From positions 1-30,229 of the forward strand of contig CALJLV010000199.1 of the NCBI GenBank assembly GCA_937982505.1: 30,229 bases of DNA, given 5' to 3'. Position numbers and translations under genes: made by a program. The notes under the pieces were generated by a model. That model made no database searches, was not told the DNA's origin, and was given only the letters and a program-made list of their open reading frames with translations. This document shows, one piece after another, positions 1 through 7,832 of the stretch (position 1 is its first letter; each line of letters begins with the position of its first letter). The DNA comes from an uncultured Desulfobacteraceae bacterium. GTDB taxonomy: Bacteria > Desulfobacterota > Desulfobacteria > Desulfobacterales > UBA2174.

Positions 1-385
1 GGTCCAGATCCCGATCCATCTCCTGGCGGTTGAGAAAGAACTGCAGCACCGGCGGATGAAAGTAGGCCTGGAGGATGCAGTAGGCGCAGTCCAGGGTGCA
101 GAAGGTGCCGATGTGCAAAATTTCGTAGCCGCAGCAGGTGTACTCCCGGGTACCGGGACAGGGCCGGACCCATGCGCCCCGGTTGGCGGTGAGCCAGAGG
201 ATCTGCTTGCCCCGGGAGACGGGATCCGGGGCCGTGGCGATCTGCGCGTAGACGTCTCTGGGATCGTCGACGGGCTCCGGCGGCAGATGCAGGCGGGCGG
301 CGATGTCGGCCACCTCTGGAAGGTGGGCCAGGGCGGCGTCCACAAAGAGGCGCTGGATCTTCGGGTCAGTATCGCAGGCGTGCAT
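1..385 (-). CDS. SPL-family (spore photoproduct lyase-like) radical SAM protein, 5' part only
   Basis: The first 128 codons of a minus-strand gene whose 3' end lies beyond position 1. The product begins MHACDTDPKIQ and carries a C-x3-C-x2-C cluster in the stretch GTFCTLDCAYCILQ at about residues 101-114. This is the radical SAM 4Fe-4S site as arranged in spore photoproduct lyase and its relatives. Just before it is the TCCGYEILHIG stretch that I associate with the SPL-like proteins of non-sporulating bacteria. Family knowledge: SPL uses S-adenosylmethionine to reverse a thymine dimer; the function of relatives outside spore-formers is poorly defined. The ATG at 385 lies inside the end of the upstream exonuclease gene (20-base overlap), so the two are probably co-transcribed. 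The C-terminal half is not visible, so DNA repair function is an inference from the cluster alone. Confidence 0.8.
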   Translation of the reverse strand, partial: MHACDTDPKIQRLFVDAALAHLPEVADIAARLHLPPEPVDDPRDVYAQIATAPDPVSRGKQILWLTANRGAWVRPCPGTREYTCCGYEILHIGTFCTLDCAYCILQAYFHPPVLQFFLNRQEMDRDLD

Positions 386-2573
386 AGTAGGTCTTGCGCG
401 AGGCGGCCAGGGCCTGGTCCAGGGTCGTGATTCCCATCTCGGCCAGCAGCGGCAGCAGCTTGAGAAAGACTTCGGCCGTGGCCAGGGCGTCGCCCAGCGC
501 CGAGTGGCGTTTGGCCACCCGCCGGCCCAGGAGCCGCAGGCAAATGGCGTCCAGGTCGTGATCCTTCAGGTTGGGGTTGACCACCGAGGAGAGCAGAATC
601 GTGTCGAGGACCGGCTGGATCAGGCGCACCCCGGCGACGGTTTCCTTGACCTGGAACATGCGCATGTCGAAGGCGGCGTTGTGGCCCACCAGGACGGTGT
701 CTTCGGCAAAGCGCTGGAAGGCCGGCAGAACCCGCTCGATGGCAGGCTGGCCCATGAGGCGTTCGGGGCCGATGCCGTGGATCCGCTGCGCTTCGGCGGG
801 CATGGGGCGCCGGGGATCCACGAGCTGGTCGAAGCTTTCCTCGCGCAGAATGCGCCCGTTGACGATGCGCACCGCGCCGATGCTGACGATCTCGTCGTGC
901 CCGGGATCCAGGCCGGTGGTTTCGGTGTCGAAAACGGTGTAGGTCAGATCGGCCAGGGGGCGATGGACCTGATCGGCGCTCATTCCGGGCTGGTTGAAAA
1001 GATCGAAGTCGTAGAATTCCGGACGGCTCGGAGCGATGATGGCCGCGCCGCGCATCTCGGTGTCGAATCCCGCCTGGTCGTCGAGAATCGGAAATTCCAG
1101 CCGCAGTCCGGCCACGACGTCTCCGGGTGCGGGGTCCCTGCGCTGGATGGAAATGCGGTGATGGTCCAGCACCTGGCGAATGGTCAACGGCAGGTAGCGC
1201 TCGCCGGCTTGGACCGCCTGACCGAGCTGGTGGCGCAGCCACTGTTCGCCCACCGGCGGTCCGCTCCAGACCAGTTCCAGCCAGGCCCAGCGCCTGCCGT
1301 CCCTGAAATTCATTCCCAGCGCGGCCATCCCCGTCTGCTGCTGCAGGCGCGTGATCAGGCAGATGAGGGTGTCGCGCATCAGGGTCGCGTCCAGCTCCAG
1401 CGTGGCCTTGGCGCTGTGGCCCTGGGTGGAAAGGTCCGCGGCCAGCAGTCGGCTGACCTGCAGATGCACCCCGCCCAGGAAGGCGCCGGCCGGCGTCGGC
1501 TCCAGGGGCCAGAGCCCGGCGGCCGCCAGGGGGGGCGGTTCGTCCAGGGTCTGGCTGAGGGCGGCCAGTTCGTCCACCAGACGGCCCTTGAGGCTGGGCA
1601 CATCTTCGATCTTCCCGTTGTCGTGGTCCAGCCCCCGCAGCAGGTCGGCCGTGCGTTGGCGCCAGCGCCGCCATTGACCGATGCAGCGCTCCTCGAATCC
1701 GATCTGGGGCTCGATATCCTTGAGCAGCAGGATGAATCCGCCGTAGCGGCCGTCATCGTAGAGGATGGGCGCCGTCTGGGCATAGAGGCGGCGTCCCGCG
1801 GCCCCCTGGAGAATGAAGCCGCTGCCCACGTCCCCGTGGGGATGCCGGTCCAGCCGTTCGGTCATCTCCTCTACCGCCTCGTCCAGGCAGGCCTGGCCCA
1901 CCAGTCGAAACACGGAACGTCCCAGGCCGAGGTAGCATTCGTTGGACAGCCCTTCGGCCGGGGCCGTCTCGGGTCCCGCCAGGTAGAGCCGCGCCAGCCG
2001 GTTGTAAAGCAGGATCTGGCCCTCGGCGTTGCACAGCAGGACCCCCTGGGGCAGTTCGGCCAGGACGGCCGCCAGCATCCGCTTTTCGGCCTCGGCCTCG
2101 GCCCGCACCTGGCGGATGCGGTCGTCGATGCCCCGTTGCAAGGATTCGAAACGGTCCGCCCCGGCATTGATCATGTTGGCCAGTCGCACGATGTCGCGTC
2201 CGCCTTCAAGCTGCACGCGGTGGGCCGGATTGACGTTGATGAGAATGGCGAACTCCTCGATCAGCCGCACCAGGGGAAGGATGTAGATGTTGAACATCCC
2301 GTCCAGCCCGGCGAAAATCGCCGCCAGCAAAAGAATCAGACCCCCGAACAGATAGCCGGCATTTTTGCCGGCGATGCGCCACAGGGCCTGCTGATCCTCC
2401 CAGGACAGGCCGCGCCAGAAGAGGATGGCGAAGCCGGCGGCGATGATCGCGGTGAGCACCAGGCTGAAGGCCACGAACCACCAGAAGCGGTTGCGCTTGG
2501 CGGCGGCCAGCGGAGGACGGCGGGCGCCGGCAATGGGCGGTCCCTGGTCCCCGGATGTCCAGATCGTCTCCAA
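366..2573 (-). CDS. Membrane-anchored PAS-like/DnaQ-type 3'-5' exonuclease
   Basis: 735 residues with a TTG start; AGGA lies about 10 bases upstream. Two hydrophobic segments (about residues 31-53 and 73-93) anchor the N-terminus. A short charged helical region (about 120-165) and a PAS-like sensor region (about 165-280, with GVLLCNAEGQILLYNRLA) follow. The middle (about 290-540) is not recognised. The C-terminus is a complete DEDDh exonuclease: D549 and E551 in FDTETTG, D636 in GHNAAFD, and H690/D695 in RHSALGD. Family knowledge: such domains remove nucleotides 3' to 5', as in the DNA polymerase III epsilon subunit. A sensor and a membrane anchor fused to it is not the replicative arrangement; a signalling or nucleotide-turnover role is only a guess. 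It overlaps the downstream SPL-like gene by 20 bases and is separated from the upstream microprotein gene by about 210 bases containing a hairpin. Confidence 0.85.
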   Translation of the reverse strand: METIWTSGDQGPPIAGARRPPLAAAKRNRFWWFVAFSLVLTAIIAAGFAILFWRGLSWEDQQALWRIAGKNAGYLFGGLILLLAAIFAGLDGMFNIYILPLVRLIEEFAILINVNPAHRVQLEGGRDIVRLANMINAGADRFESLQRGIDDRIRQVRAEAEAEKRMLAAVLAELPQGVLLCNAEGQILLYNRLARLYLAGPETAPAEGLSNECYLGLGRSVFRLVGQACLDEAVEEMTERLDRHPHGDVGSGFILQGAAGRRLYAQTAPILYDDGRYGGFILLLKDIEPQIGFEERCIGQWRRWRQRTADLLRGLDHDNGKIEDVPSLKGRLVDELAALSQTLDEPPPLAAAGLWPLEPTPAGAFLGGVHLQVSRLLAADLSTQGHSAKATLELDATLMRDTLICLITRLQQQTGMAALGMNFRDGRRWAWLELVWSGPPVGEQWLRHQLGQAVQAGERYLPLTIRQVLDHHRISIQRRDPAPGDVVAGLRLEFPILDDQAGFDTEMRGAAIIAPSRPEFYDFDLFNQPGMSADQVHRPLADLTYTVFDTETTGLDPGHDEIVSIGAVRIVNGRILREESFDQLVDPRRPMPAEAQRIHGIGPERLMGQPAIERVLPAFQRFAEDTVLVGHNAAFDMRMFQVKETVAGVRLIQPVLDTILLSSVVNPNLKDHDLDAICLRLLGRRVAKRHSALGDALATAEVFLKLLPLLAEMGITTLDQALAASRKTYYARLRY

Positions 2574-2724
2574 CGGATTGATTTCCTGTTTGAAAGTCCT
2601 CAGACGGGATGGGATCGATCTTATCGGAAACCCGGGCGGTTGTCCACCGCCGCAAACAAAGCGCCCCCTTTGCCCGGCGGCTCGGGGAGCGCTCCGTGAG
2701 GTTCAGTCAGATGTTGACGGTTTC

Positions 2725-2764
2725 GGGTGCGGCCGGCCATGGGGCCATGGGGGGGCCCGCACCC
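2725..2764 (-). terminator. Hairpin after the symporter/microprotein genes, possible terminator
   Basis: GGGTGCGG at 2725-2732 is perfectly complementary to CCGCACCC at 2757-2764, and the loop contains a further GGCC/GGCC pairing. It lies 20 bases past the microprotein stop. There is no T-run on the minus strand, so intrinsic termination is uncertain; it could instead protect the 3' end of the mRNA. The rest of 2574-2784 shows no gene. Confidence 0.4.
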
Positions 2765-2784
2765 GCTTTAGCCGTGGCCGGGGG

Positions 2785-2871
2785 TCATCCCCAGAGGCCC
2801 CAGCCGAAGCTGGCGGTAAACAAAACGGCAAAGGCCACGATTCCGATCATCCAGACGTCTTCCTGTTTCAT
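2785..2871 (-). CDS. 28-residue single-pass membrane microprotein, putative symporter accessory subunit
   Basis: An ATG at 2871 is preceded by GGAGG with an 8-base spacer, which is a strong ribosome binding site for so short a frame. The product begins MKQEDVWMIGIVAF and ends FGWGLWG. After a short charged start (KQED) it is almost entirely hydrophobic (about residues 7-28), enough for one membrane span. It starts 25 bases after the stop of the sodium:solute symporter gene on the same strand. Family knowledge: several sodium symporters are followed by genes for roughly 30-residue membrane peptides that act as, or are annotated as, small accessory subunits. I infer this is one of them; the exact family cannot be confirmed by reading. 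Automatic gene callers with a 30-codon minimum would miss it. Confidence 0.65.
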   Translation of the reverse strand: MKQEDVWMIGIVAFAVLFTASFGWGLWG

Positions 2872-2896
2872 GGTGGCTTCCTCCCTTCGAGGCCGA

Positions 2897-4693
2897 TCAG
2901 GCCTCCTTGATCACGATCATGGTTTCCTTCTCGGCGCGCTCGATCTGGGTGGCGTTGGTGGTGGCCATCTCGGCCTTGAAGCACAGGGCCCACATCATCA
3001 CGATGCCCAGAATCCACCAGGCGATCTGCCAGGACCACAGGGGCGGAAAACCCGCGAAGGAAAAGGCGCTGTTGCCCAGAATGCAGGCCGGCCCGATGGC
3101 GAAGAAGTACCAGACGGGCACCACGATCTTCATGATCGAGCGCCACTTGGCCCCGGCTTCGCTGGGGGCGTCGATGTCGTCGAGGAAGTTGCGGATCTCG
3201 GCCTGGCGCTTGAGGGTTTCATCGTCGTCCTTCATGCCCACGGCCCGGCACAGATAGGCGACCAGTATCCCGAAAAAGACCCCCCAGAAGGCCGAGTGCA
3301 TGGACAGGGGATTGGGCCAGACGTAGTAGGTCAGAAAAACGGCCACCATGCCGGCCAGAACTCCCAGGAAGGCGCCCTTGCTGGGGAACTTGAAGCCCCA
3401 GATGACGCCCAGCAACAGCACGTACATCACGAACCCGAAGGCGGTGGCCAGGGCGCCCAGGATTACCAGAGCCGCCTTGGAGGTCATCCCCACGGCCAGG
3501 GCCGCGATGGTCAGGAAGGTGGCCAGGATGCGGTTGACCCAGATCTGCTCCGAATGGCTGGCCTCCTGCTTCTTGATGTAGCGCCAGTAGACGTCGCGCA
3601 GCAGGATCGATCCGCCCGTGCCGATGTAGGGCGCCGCGGTGGAGTGGATGGCGGCGATGGCCCCCATGAAGACGAAGCCCAGCATGGCCGGCGGCAGGAA
3701 CTTGTTCATGAGGATGGGCACCACGGTGGCGTCCTTCATTCCCTGGAATTCGGGCAGGCCCTGGAGCTCGAGGATCTTGGCGCCCATGCCCTGGAAGGCG
3801 GTGAAAAAGAACAGGGCGAAGCCCACCACGAAGGTGGACATGAAGGCCTGCTGCCAGGCCAGGGGCTTGGGGCTCTTGATGCCGAAGGTCCACATGGTGA
3901 AGGCCGGACTGCTCTGGATGCCCATCAGGGCGAACATGTAGGTCAGGCACATCACCGCGGTCCAGGCGGTTTCCCCCTTGGCGGCCCCCAGGCCCCAGTG
4001 GATCACCCGGGGCACCTCCAGCTGGCGGGCGTCAAGCTTGGCCACATTGGCCGAAAAGGCCGACCAGCCGCCGAAGATGTCGGCCGTGATGGTGTAGTAG
4101 CCCAGGGCGATGATCCCGCCCACCAGGAGCAGGAACTGGATCACGCCGACCCAGGTGGAGGCCTTCAGGCCGCCGGTGCACACGTAGAACCAGACGATGA
4201 AGGCCATGAAGATGGCGCCGAAAGTGATGGGCACGTCGGCGATGATGTTGAACAGGGCTGCCGAGGCCATGAGCTGCACCGCCGAGTAGAACATCGAATA
4301 CAGAAAGGCGGTGAGCACCACCAGCCAGCGCAGGCCCTCGTTGTTGAAATAGTAGGCGTACATGTCGCCCGGGGTGATGAACCCGTAGCGCTTGCCCAGC
4401 AGCCAGGTGCGCTTGGAGAAAAAGGTGCCGGTGATGGGAATGGTGAGCACGTAGAACGAGGCGAAGGCGTAGGCCAGACCGTCGCGCCAGATCAGCCCCG
4501 GGTGCCCGATGAAGGTCCACCCGGAAAAGGAGGCGGCCGTGGCGGCCAGCAAGAAGGCGAAAAAGGGAATCGACCGGCCGGCGATGGTGTACCCCGAGGA
4601 GGTCTTCTCGGTGAAATACCCCTTCAGCCCCCAGTAGAAGCAGTAGACGATGTAAATCCCCAGCATGATGAAAACCCAGGTTTTGCCACTCAT
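2897..4693 (-). CDS. Sodium:solute symporter (SSS family), probable organic-acid uptake
   Basis: 598 residues, mostly hydrophobic helices (about 13 spans expected for the SSS/SLC5 family), starting MSGKTWVFIMLGIYIVYC with GGAGG five bases before the ATG. The stretch SGYTIAGRSIPFFAFLLAAT near residues 33-52 and FSGWTFIGHPGLIW just after are typical of the first core helices of SSS proteins. The C-terminus ends in a hydrophilic, Glu/Lys-rich tail. Family knowledge: these proteins couple solute entry to sodium. Substrate is inferred only from position: acs lies upstream on the same strand, so acetate or another short carboxylate is likely. It is followed by the 28-residue microprotein. The 210-base gap from acs contains a strong hairpin, so it may be transcribed separately or at a different level from acs. 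Confidence 0.9.
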   Translation of the reverse strand: MSGKTWVFIMLGIYIVYCFYWGLKGYFTEKTSSGYTIAGRSIPFFAFLLAATAASFSGWTFIGHPGLIWRDGLAYAFASFYVLTIPITGTFFSKRTWLLGKRYGFITPGDMYAYYFNNEGLRWLVVLTAFLYSMFYSAVQLMASAALFNIIADVPITFGAIFMAFIVWFYVCTGGLKASTWVGVIQFLLLVGGIIALGYYTITADIFGGWSAFSANVAKLDARQLEVPRVIHWGLGAAKGETAWTAVMCLTYMFALMGIQSSPAFTMWTFGIKSPKPLAWQQAFMSTFVVGFALFFFTAFQGMGAKILELQGLPEFQGMKDATVVPILMNKFLPPAMLGFVFMGAIAAIHSTAAPYIGTGGSILLRDVYWRYIKKQEASHSEQIWVNRILATFLTIAALAVGMTSKAALVILGALATAFGFVMYVLLLGVIWGFKFPSKGAFLGVLAGMVAVFLTYYVWPNPLSMHSAFWGVFFGILVAYLCRAVGMKDDDETLKRQAEIRNFLDDIDAPSEAGAKWRSIMKIVVPVWYFFAIGPACILGNSAFSFAGFPPLWSWQIAWWILGIVMMWALCFKAEMATTNATQIERAEKETMIVIKEA

Positions 4694-4770
4694 AATGCCC
4701 TCCTGTGAGAGATCTCAGCAGGTTGCGAGTGAAAACCGGAAAGAAGCCCCTCCCCTTCCCGGCCCAGCAT
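4690..4770 (-). other. Possible 26-codon leader ORF overlapping the symporter start
   Basis: On the minus strand a near-perfect Shine-Dalgarno AAAGGAGGTG (4783-4792) lies in the acs-symporter gap with no annotated start behind it. The nearest ATG (4768-4770) opens a 26-codon frame whose TGA overlaps the symporter ATG (ATGA). The spacing of about 14 bases is long, and the product, starting MLGREGEGLL, resembles nothing I know. Short open frames are common at this GC content, so this is a weak call. Confidence 0.2.
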
Positions 4771-4844
4771 TCAGGACGGCACCACCTCCTTTCGCGATTC
4801 AGTCGGACGGTAACGGGTTGATTCCCAACGGTCAGCGATTCTGC

Positions 4845-4882
4845 GATCCGCGCCCCGGACGCCCTCTCCGGGGACGCGGATC
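4845..4882 (-). terminator. Strong hairpin downstream of acs
   Basis: GATCCGCG-CCCCGGA (4845-4859) pairs with TCCGGGGACGCGGATC (4867-4882), giving 15 pairs with one bulged A and a 7-base loop. It starts 22 bases after the acs stop. No T-tract follows on the minus strand, so it may act as a partial terminator, processing site or mRNA stabiliser between acs and the symporter rather than a full intrinsic terminator. Confidence 0.5.
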
Positions 4883-4903
4883 AGGTCTGGAACAAAGGAC
4901 CAA

Positions 4904-6940
4904 TCAGCCCTGGACCATCTTTTTGATGGCGTCGACGATCTCGGGGTTGGCCAGGGTCATCACGTCCCCCACGTCGGTCTTGTTGGAGATCGACCCTAAA
5001 ACCCGGCGCATGATTTTGCCCGAGCGCGTCTTGGGCATGTCGGGCACGATCCAGACCTTGCGCGGCTTGGCGATGGGTCCGATCTCGGTGGCCAGGGCCT
5101 GGCTGATGCGTTTTTCCAGCTCGGGGCTGGCGGTGAATCCCGGCTTGAGGGCCACGTACAGATCCGGCACCACGCCCTTGATATCGTCTTTGACCGGCAC
5201 CACGGCGGCCTCGGCCACTTCGGGCACCACCAGGGCGGCCGACTCGAGTTCCTTGGTGCCCAGGCGGTGGCCCGAGACGTTGATGACATCGTCGATGCGC
5301 CCCAGAATGCGGTAGTAGCCGTCCGGGGCTTCCACCGCCGCGTCGCCGGTAAGGTAGGGCCAGTCGCGCCAGTCCTTGCTCTTGGGGTTCTTGCAGTAGC
5401 GTTCAAAATACTGGCGCACGAAACGGTCGCGGTCGCCCCAGATGGTCTGGAACATCCCCGGCCAGGGGTTCTGAATGCAGATGTTGCCGGCCTTGCCGGC
5501 CCCCCGGGGCAGCGCCTTGCCGTCTTCGTCGTAGATGATGGGGTGAATCCCGGGCATCCCCGGCCCGGCGCTGCCCGGCTTCATGGGGGTGATGGCCGGC
5601 AGGGTGGAGCACAGAAACCCCCCGGTCTCGGTCTGCCACCAAGTGTCCACGATGGCCGCCTTGCCCTTGCCCACCACGTGGTAGTACCACTTCCAGACCT
5701 CGGGCTCGATGGGCTCGCCCACGGTCGTCATGTGCTTGAAGTGGTAGGTGTACTTGGCCGGCTCGTCCGGGCCGATCTTGCGCAGGGCCCGGATGGCGGT
5801 GGGCGCGGTGTGGAAGATGTTGACCCCCAGGTCCTGGGCGATGCGCCAGGGCCGCCCCGGATCCGGGTAGTTGGGGATCCCCTCGTAGATCACCGAGGAG
5901 GCGCACAGGGAAAGCGGCCCGTAGACGATGTAGCTGTGTCCCGTGATCCAGCCGATATCGGCCATGCACCAGTAGACGTCCTCGGGGTGGATGTCCTGGA
6001 CGTACTTGCTGGTGCCGGTGACATAGGCCAGGTAGCCGCCCGTGCCGTGCTGGCAGCCCTTGGGCTTGCCGGTGGTGCCGCTGGTGTACATGAGAAACAG
6101 GGGCGCCTCGGCGGGCATGGGCACCGGGTCGATGCGCCGGCCGTAGTAGTTCTTGAGCAGTTCGTTGACGAAAACGTCGCGGCCCTCCACCATGGGGGTG
6201 TCCGCCGAGTACTTGCCCGGGTAGCGCTGCCATACGAGGACTTTTTTCACCTGGTGGCCGGCCGCCGCGGAGGTCTTGCAGGCTTCATCGGCCTTTTCCT
6301 TGTGGTCCAGGAGCTTGCCGCCCCGGTAGTAGGCGTCCATGGTGATCAGATAATCGGACCCCGAGTCCAGGATCCGGTCGGCGGCCGCCTTGCCGGAAAA
6401 GCCGCCGAAGACCTGGCTGTGAATCACCCCCAGCCGGGCGCAGGCCAGCATCGTGATGGGCAGTTCGGCGACCATGGGCAGGTGCAGGGTGACCCGGTCG
6501 CCGGCTTTGAGCCCGCAGTAATCCCGCAGCAGGGCGGCCATCTCGTTGACCCGGACATACAGTTCCTGGTAGGTGATGTGGTCGACACGCTCCTCTTCGA
6601 GTTCCGGAACGAAGTGGATGGCGGTCTTGTTGCGGTTCTTGGCCAGATGCCGGTCGATGCAGTTGTACGAGGCGTTGATCCGGCCGCCCTTGAACCACTT
6701 GAAGCAGGGGGCGTCGCTGGTATCGAGGATCTCGGTCCAGTACTCATACCAGGAGAGCAGGTCGGCATACTCTTTGAAGCAGTTGGGGAAGTTTTCCAGG
6801 CTGAAGCGCTCGTAGATCGACGCGTCGGTCATGTTGGCCTGGGCGACAAAGTCCAGCGGGGCGTGGAAGTAGTCCTCCTCCTGCCAATGAACGGCAATAG
6901 TGGCTTCCGAGGTCTCGATGTTTTCTTTTTCTTCTGCCAT
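4904..6940 (-). CDS. acs: Acetyl-CoA synthetase (AMP-forming)
   Basis: 678 residues, close to the usual 640-660 plus a short N-terminal extension. It makes acetyl-CoA from acetate, ATP and CoA through an acetyl-AMP intermediate in the cytoplasm. The ATP-binding motif YTSGTTGKPKG is at about residue 285, WWQTETGG marks the adenylate-binding region, YLTGD and the hinge region RIDDVINVSGHRLGT follow, and the catalytic lysine lies in TRSGKIMRR near residue 640. That lysine is the one controlled by acetylation in well-studied homologues. The start ATG has GGAGGAG upstream. It follows the tetR gene by 44 bases on the same strand, so the two are probably one operon, and the symporter lies downstream. 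A related propionyl-CoA synthetase cannot be excluded, but the motifs fit acetate best. Confidence 0.93.
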   Translation of the reverse strand: MAEEKENIETSEATIAVHWQEEDYFHAPLDFVAQANMTDASIYERFSLENFPNCFKEYADLLSWYEYWTEILDTSDAPCFKWFKGGRINASYNCIDRHLAKNRNKTAIHFVPELEEERVDHITYQELYVRVNEMAALLRDYCGLKAGDRVTLHLPMVAELPITMLACARLGVIHSQVFGGFSGKAAADRILDSGSDYLITMDAYYRGGKLLDHKEKADEACKTSAAAGHQVKKVLVWQRYPGKYSADTPMVEGRDVFVNELLKNYYGRRIDPVPMPAEAPLFLMYTSGTTGKPKGCQHGTGGYLAYVTGTSKYVQDIHPEDVYWCMADIGWITGHSYIVYGPLSLCASSVIYEGIPNYPDPGRPWRIAQDLGVNIFHTAPTAIRALRKIGPDEPAKYTYHFKHMTTVGEPIEPEVWKWYYHVVGKGKAAIVDTWWQTETGGFLCSTLPAITPMKPGSAGPGMPGIHPIIYDEDGKALPRGAGKAGNICIQNPWPGMFQTIWGDRDRFVRQYFERYCKNPKSKDWRDWPYLTGDAAVEAPDGYYRILGRIDDVINVSGHRLGTKELESAALVVPEVAEAAVVPVKDDIKGVVPDLYVALKPGFTASPELEKRISQALATEIGPIAKPRKVWIVPDMPKTRSGKIMRRVLGSISNKTDVGDVMTLANPEIVDAIKKMVQG

Positions 6941-6984
6941 TTTCTTCTCCTCCTCTTGGATTGTTGTGGCCCATGCCGCTGCGA

Positions 6985-7650
6985 TTAGGGGGTGGTGGCG
7001 ACCCCGATCCGGGGGGCCTCGGCGCGGCCCACACCGCGCAGAAAGATGCCGAAAGCCAGATCGAGGGTCTCCTTGAGAAAATCGTCGTTCCGGTCGACGA
7101 TGCGCTTGTTCTCCTCCCGGAGCACCATGCCTGAAAACAGGGACCAGAGGATGTCGGCCAGGGTCGAAGGGTTCAGGTCCATGAGCAGACCGGCCTCGAT
7201 GGCCTCGCCGAAGATCTTGGTGATGGCTTTGAGTGAGCGTTGGGACAGCTTCTGGATATCCTGAAACAGTTCAGGGGTCAGGTTGGTGAGGGTCTCGCTC
7301 GACTGCAGGTGGAACATGTTGACCATGATGAGTGGATCGAACTTGTAAACGTCGTACATGGCCTCCTTGAGGGCCTCCATGCGCTGGTTGGGGGATACCT
7401 CCTCTTCCTTGATCACATGGTCCAGGCGGATGTTGAGGTACTGCAGGATCCGCAGGGAGAGTGAGGCGTAAAGCTCGTCCTTGTTGCGGAAGTAAAGGTA
7501 GAGGGTGCCGGGGCTCAGCTCGGCCTGCTGGGCGATGTCCTCCATGGTCGCCCGGCTGAACCCCTTCTCGGAAAAGACGCGCTTGGCCGCCACGATGATC
7601 TGCTGGCGCCGGCGCTCCTTTTCCCGCTCCTTGCGTTCCTGGATGCCCAT
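6985..7650 (-). CDS. TetR/AcrR-family transcriptional regulator
   Basis: 221 residues. An N-terminal helix-turn-helix occupies about residues 18-65, with IIVAAKRVFSEKGFSRATM followed by EDIAQQAELSPGTLYLYFRN, the classic TetR layout. The first 16 residues are strongly basic/acidic (KEREKERRRQQ). The C-terminal ligand/dimer domain is variable and does not reveal the ligand. No good ribosome binding site precedes the ATG at 7650. It lies directly upstream of acs on the same strand, suggesting that it controls itself and acs (perhaps the symporter too) in response to an acyl-CoA or fatty acid; that ligand is inference. A TTGACA-containing promoter and an AT-rich inverted repeat lie in the gap to the divergent gene. 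Confidence 0.9.
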   Translation of the reverse strand: MGIQERKEREKERRRQQIIVAAKRVFSEKGFSRATMEDIAQQAELSPGTLYLYFRNKDELYASLSLRILQYLNIRLDHVIKEEEVSPNQRMEALKEAMYDVYKFDPLIMVNMFHLQSSETLTNLTPELFQDIQKLSQRSLKAITKIFGEAIEAGLLMDLNPSTLADILWSLFSGMVLREENKRIVDRNDDFLKETLDLAFGIFLRGVGRAEAPRIGVATTP

Positions 7651-7683
7651 AAGATTATGAATTGGATTTAGTTCTTTTACGTC

Positions 7684-7712
7684 GCTCTATCCGATGCCGA
7701 TGGGTCTGTCAA
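7684..7712 (-). promoter_or_regulatory. Candidate sigma-70 promoter for tetR-acs
   Basis: On the minus strand TTGACA (7707-7712) is followed after 17 bases by TAGAGC (7684-7689). The -35 is perfect; the -10 matches only three of six positions. It lies about 35-60 bases upstream of the tetR ATG. Confidence 0.4.
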
Positions 7713-7725
7713 GTAAAAAAAAATC

Positions 7726-7745
7726 ATATTGTAATTTTTCAATAT
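7726..7745. promoter_or_regulatory. AT-rich inverted repeat, possible operator
   Basis: ATATTG (7726-7731) and CAATAT (7740-7745) are perfect inverted arms separated by 8 bases (TAATTTTT). It sits just upstream of the tetR -35 element, in an AT-rich patch (about 7712-7750) that stands out from the GC-rich surroundings. TetR repressors bind inverted repeats in such divergent gaps, so this is a candidate operator. It could equally be an UP-element or simply promoter AT-richness. Confidence 0.35.
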
Positions 7746-7832
7746 TAATTGGTAGGGTCTCTGGGCTGAAGTGGCCGCCCCTGGCGGCAAGGAGGGACCT
7801 GTGGCTCTGGCAAAAGGTCGAAAGGGGCTTTG

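Noticed and set aside
303..4708. Long plus-strand open frames over the exonuclease and symporter genes
   Set aside because: Products are low-complexity (Gly, Gln, His, Asp) and lie antisense to genes with intact catalytic motifs and good ribosome sites.
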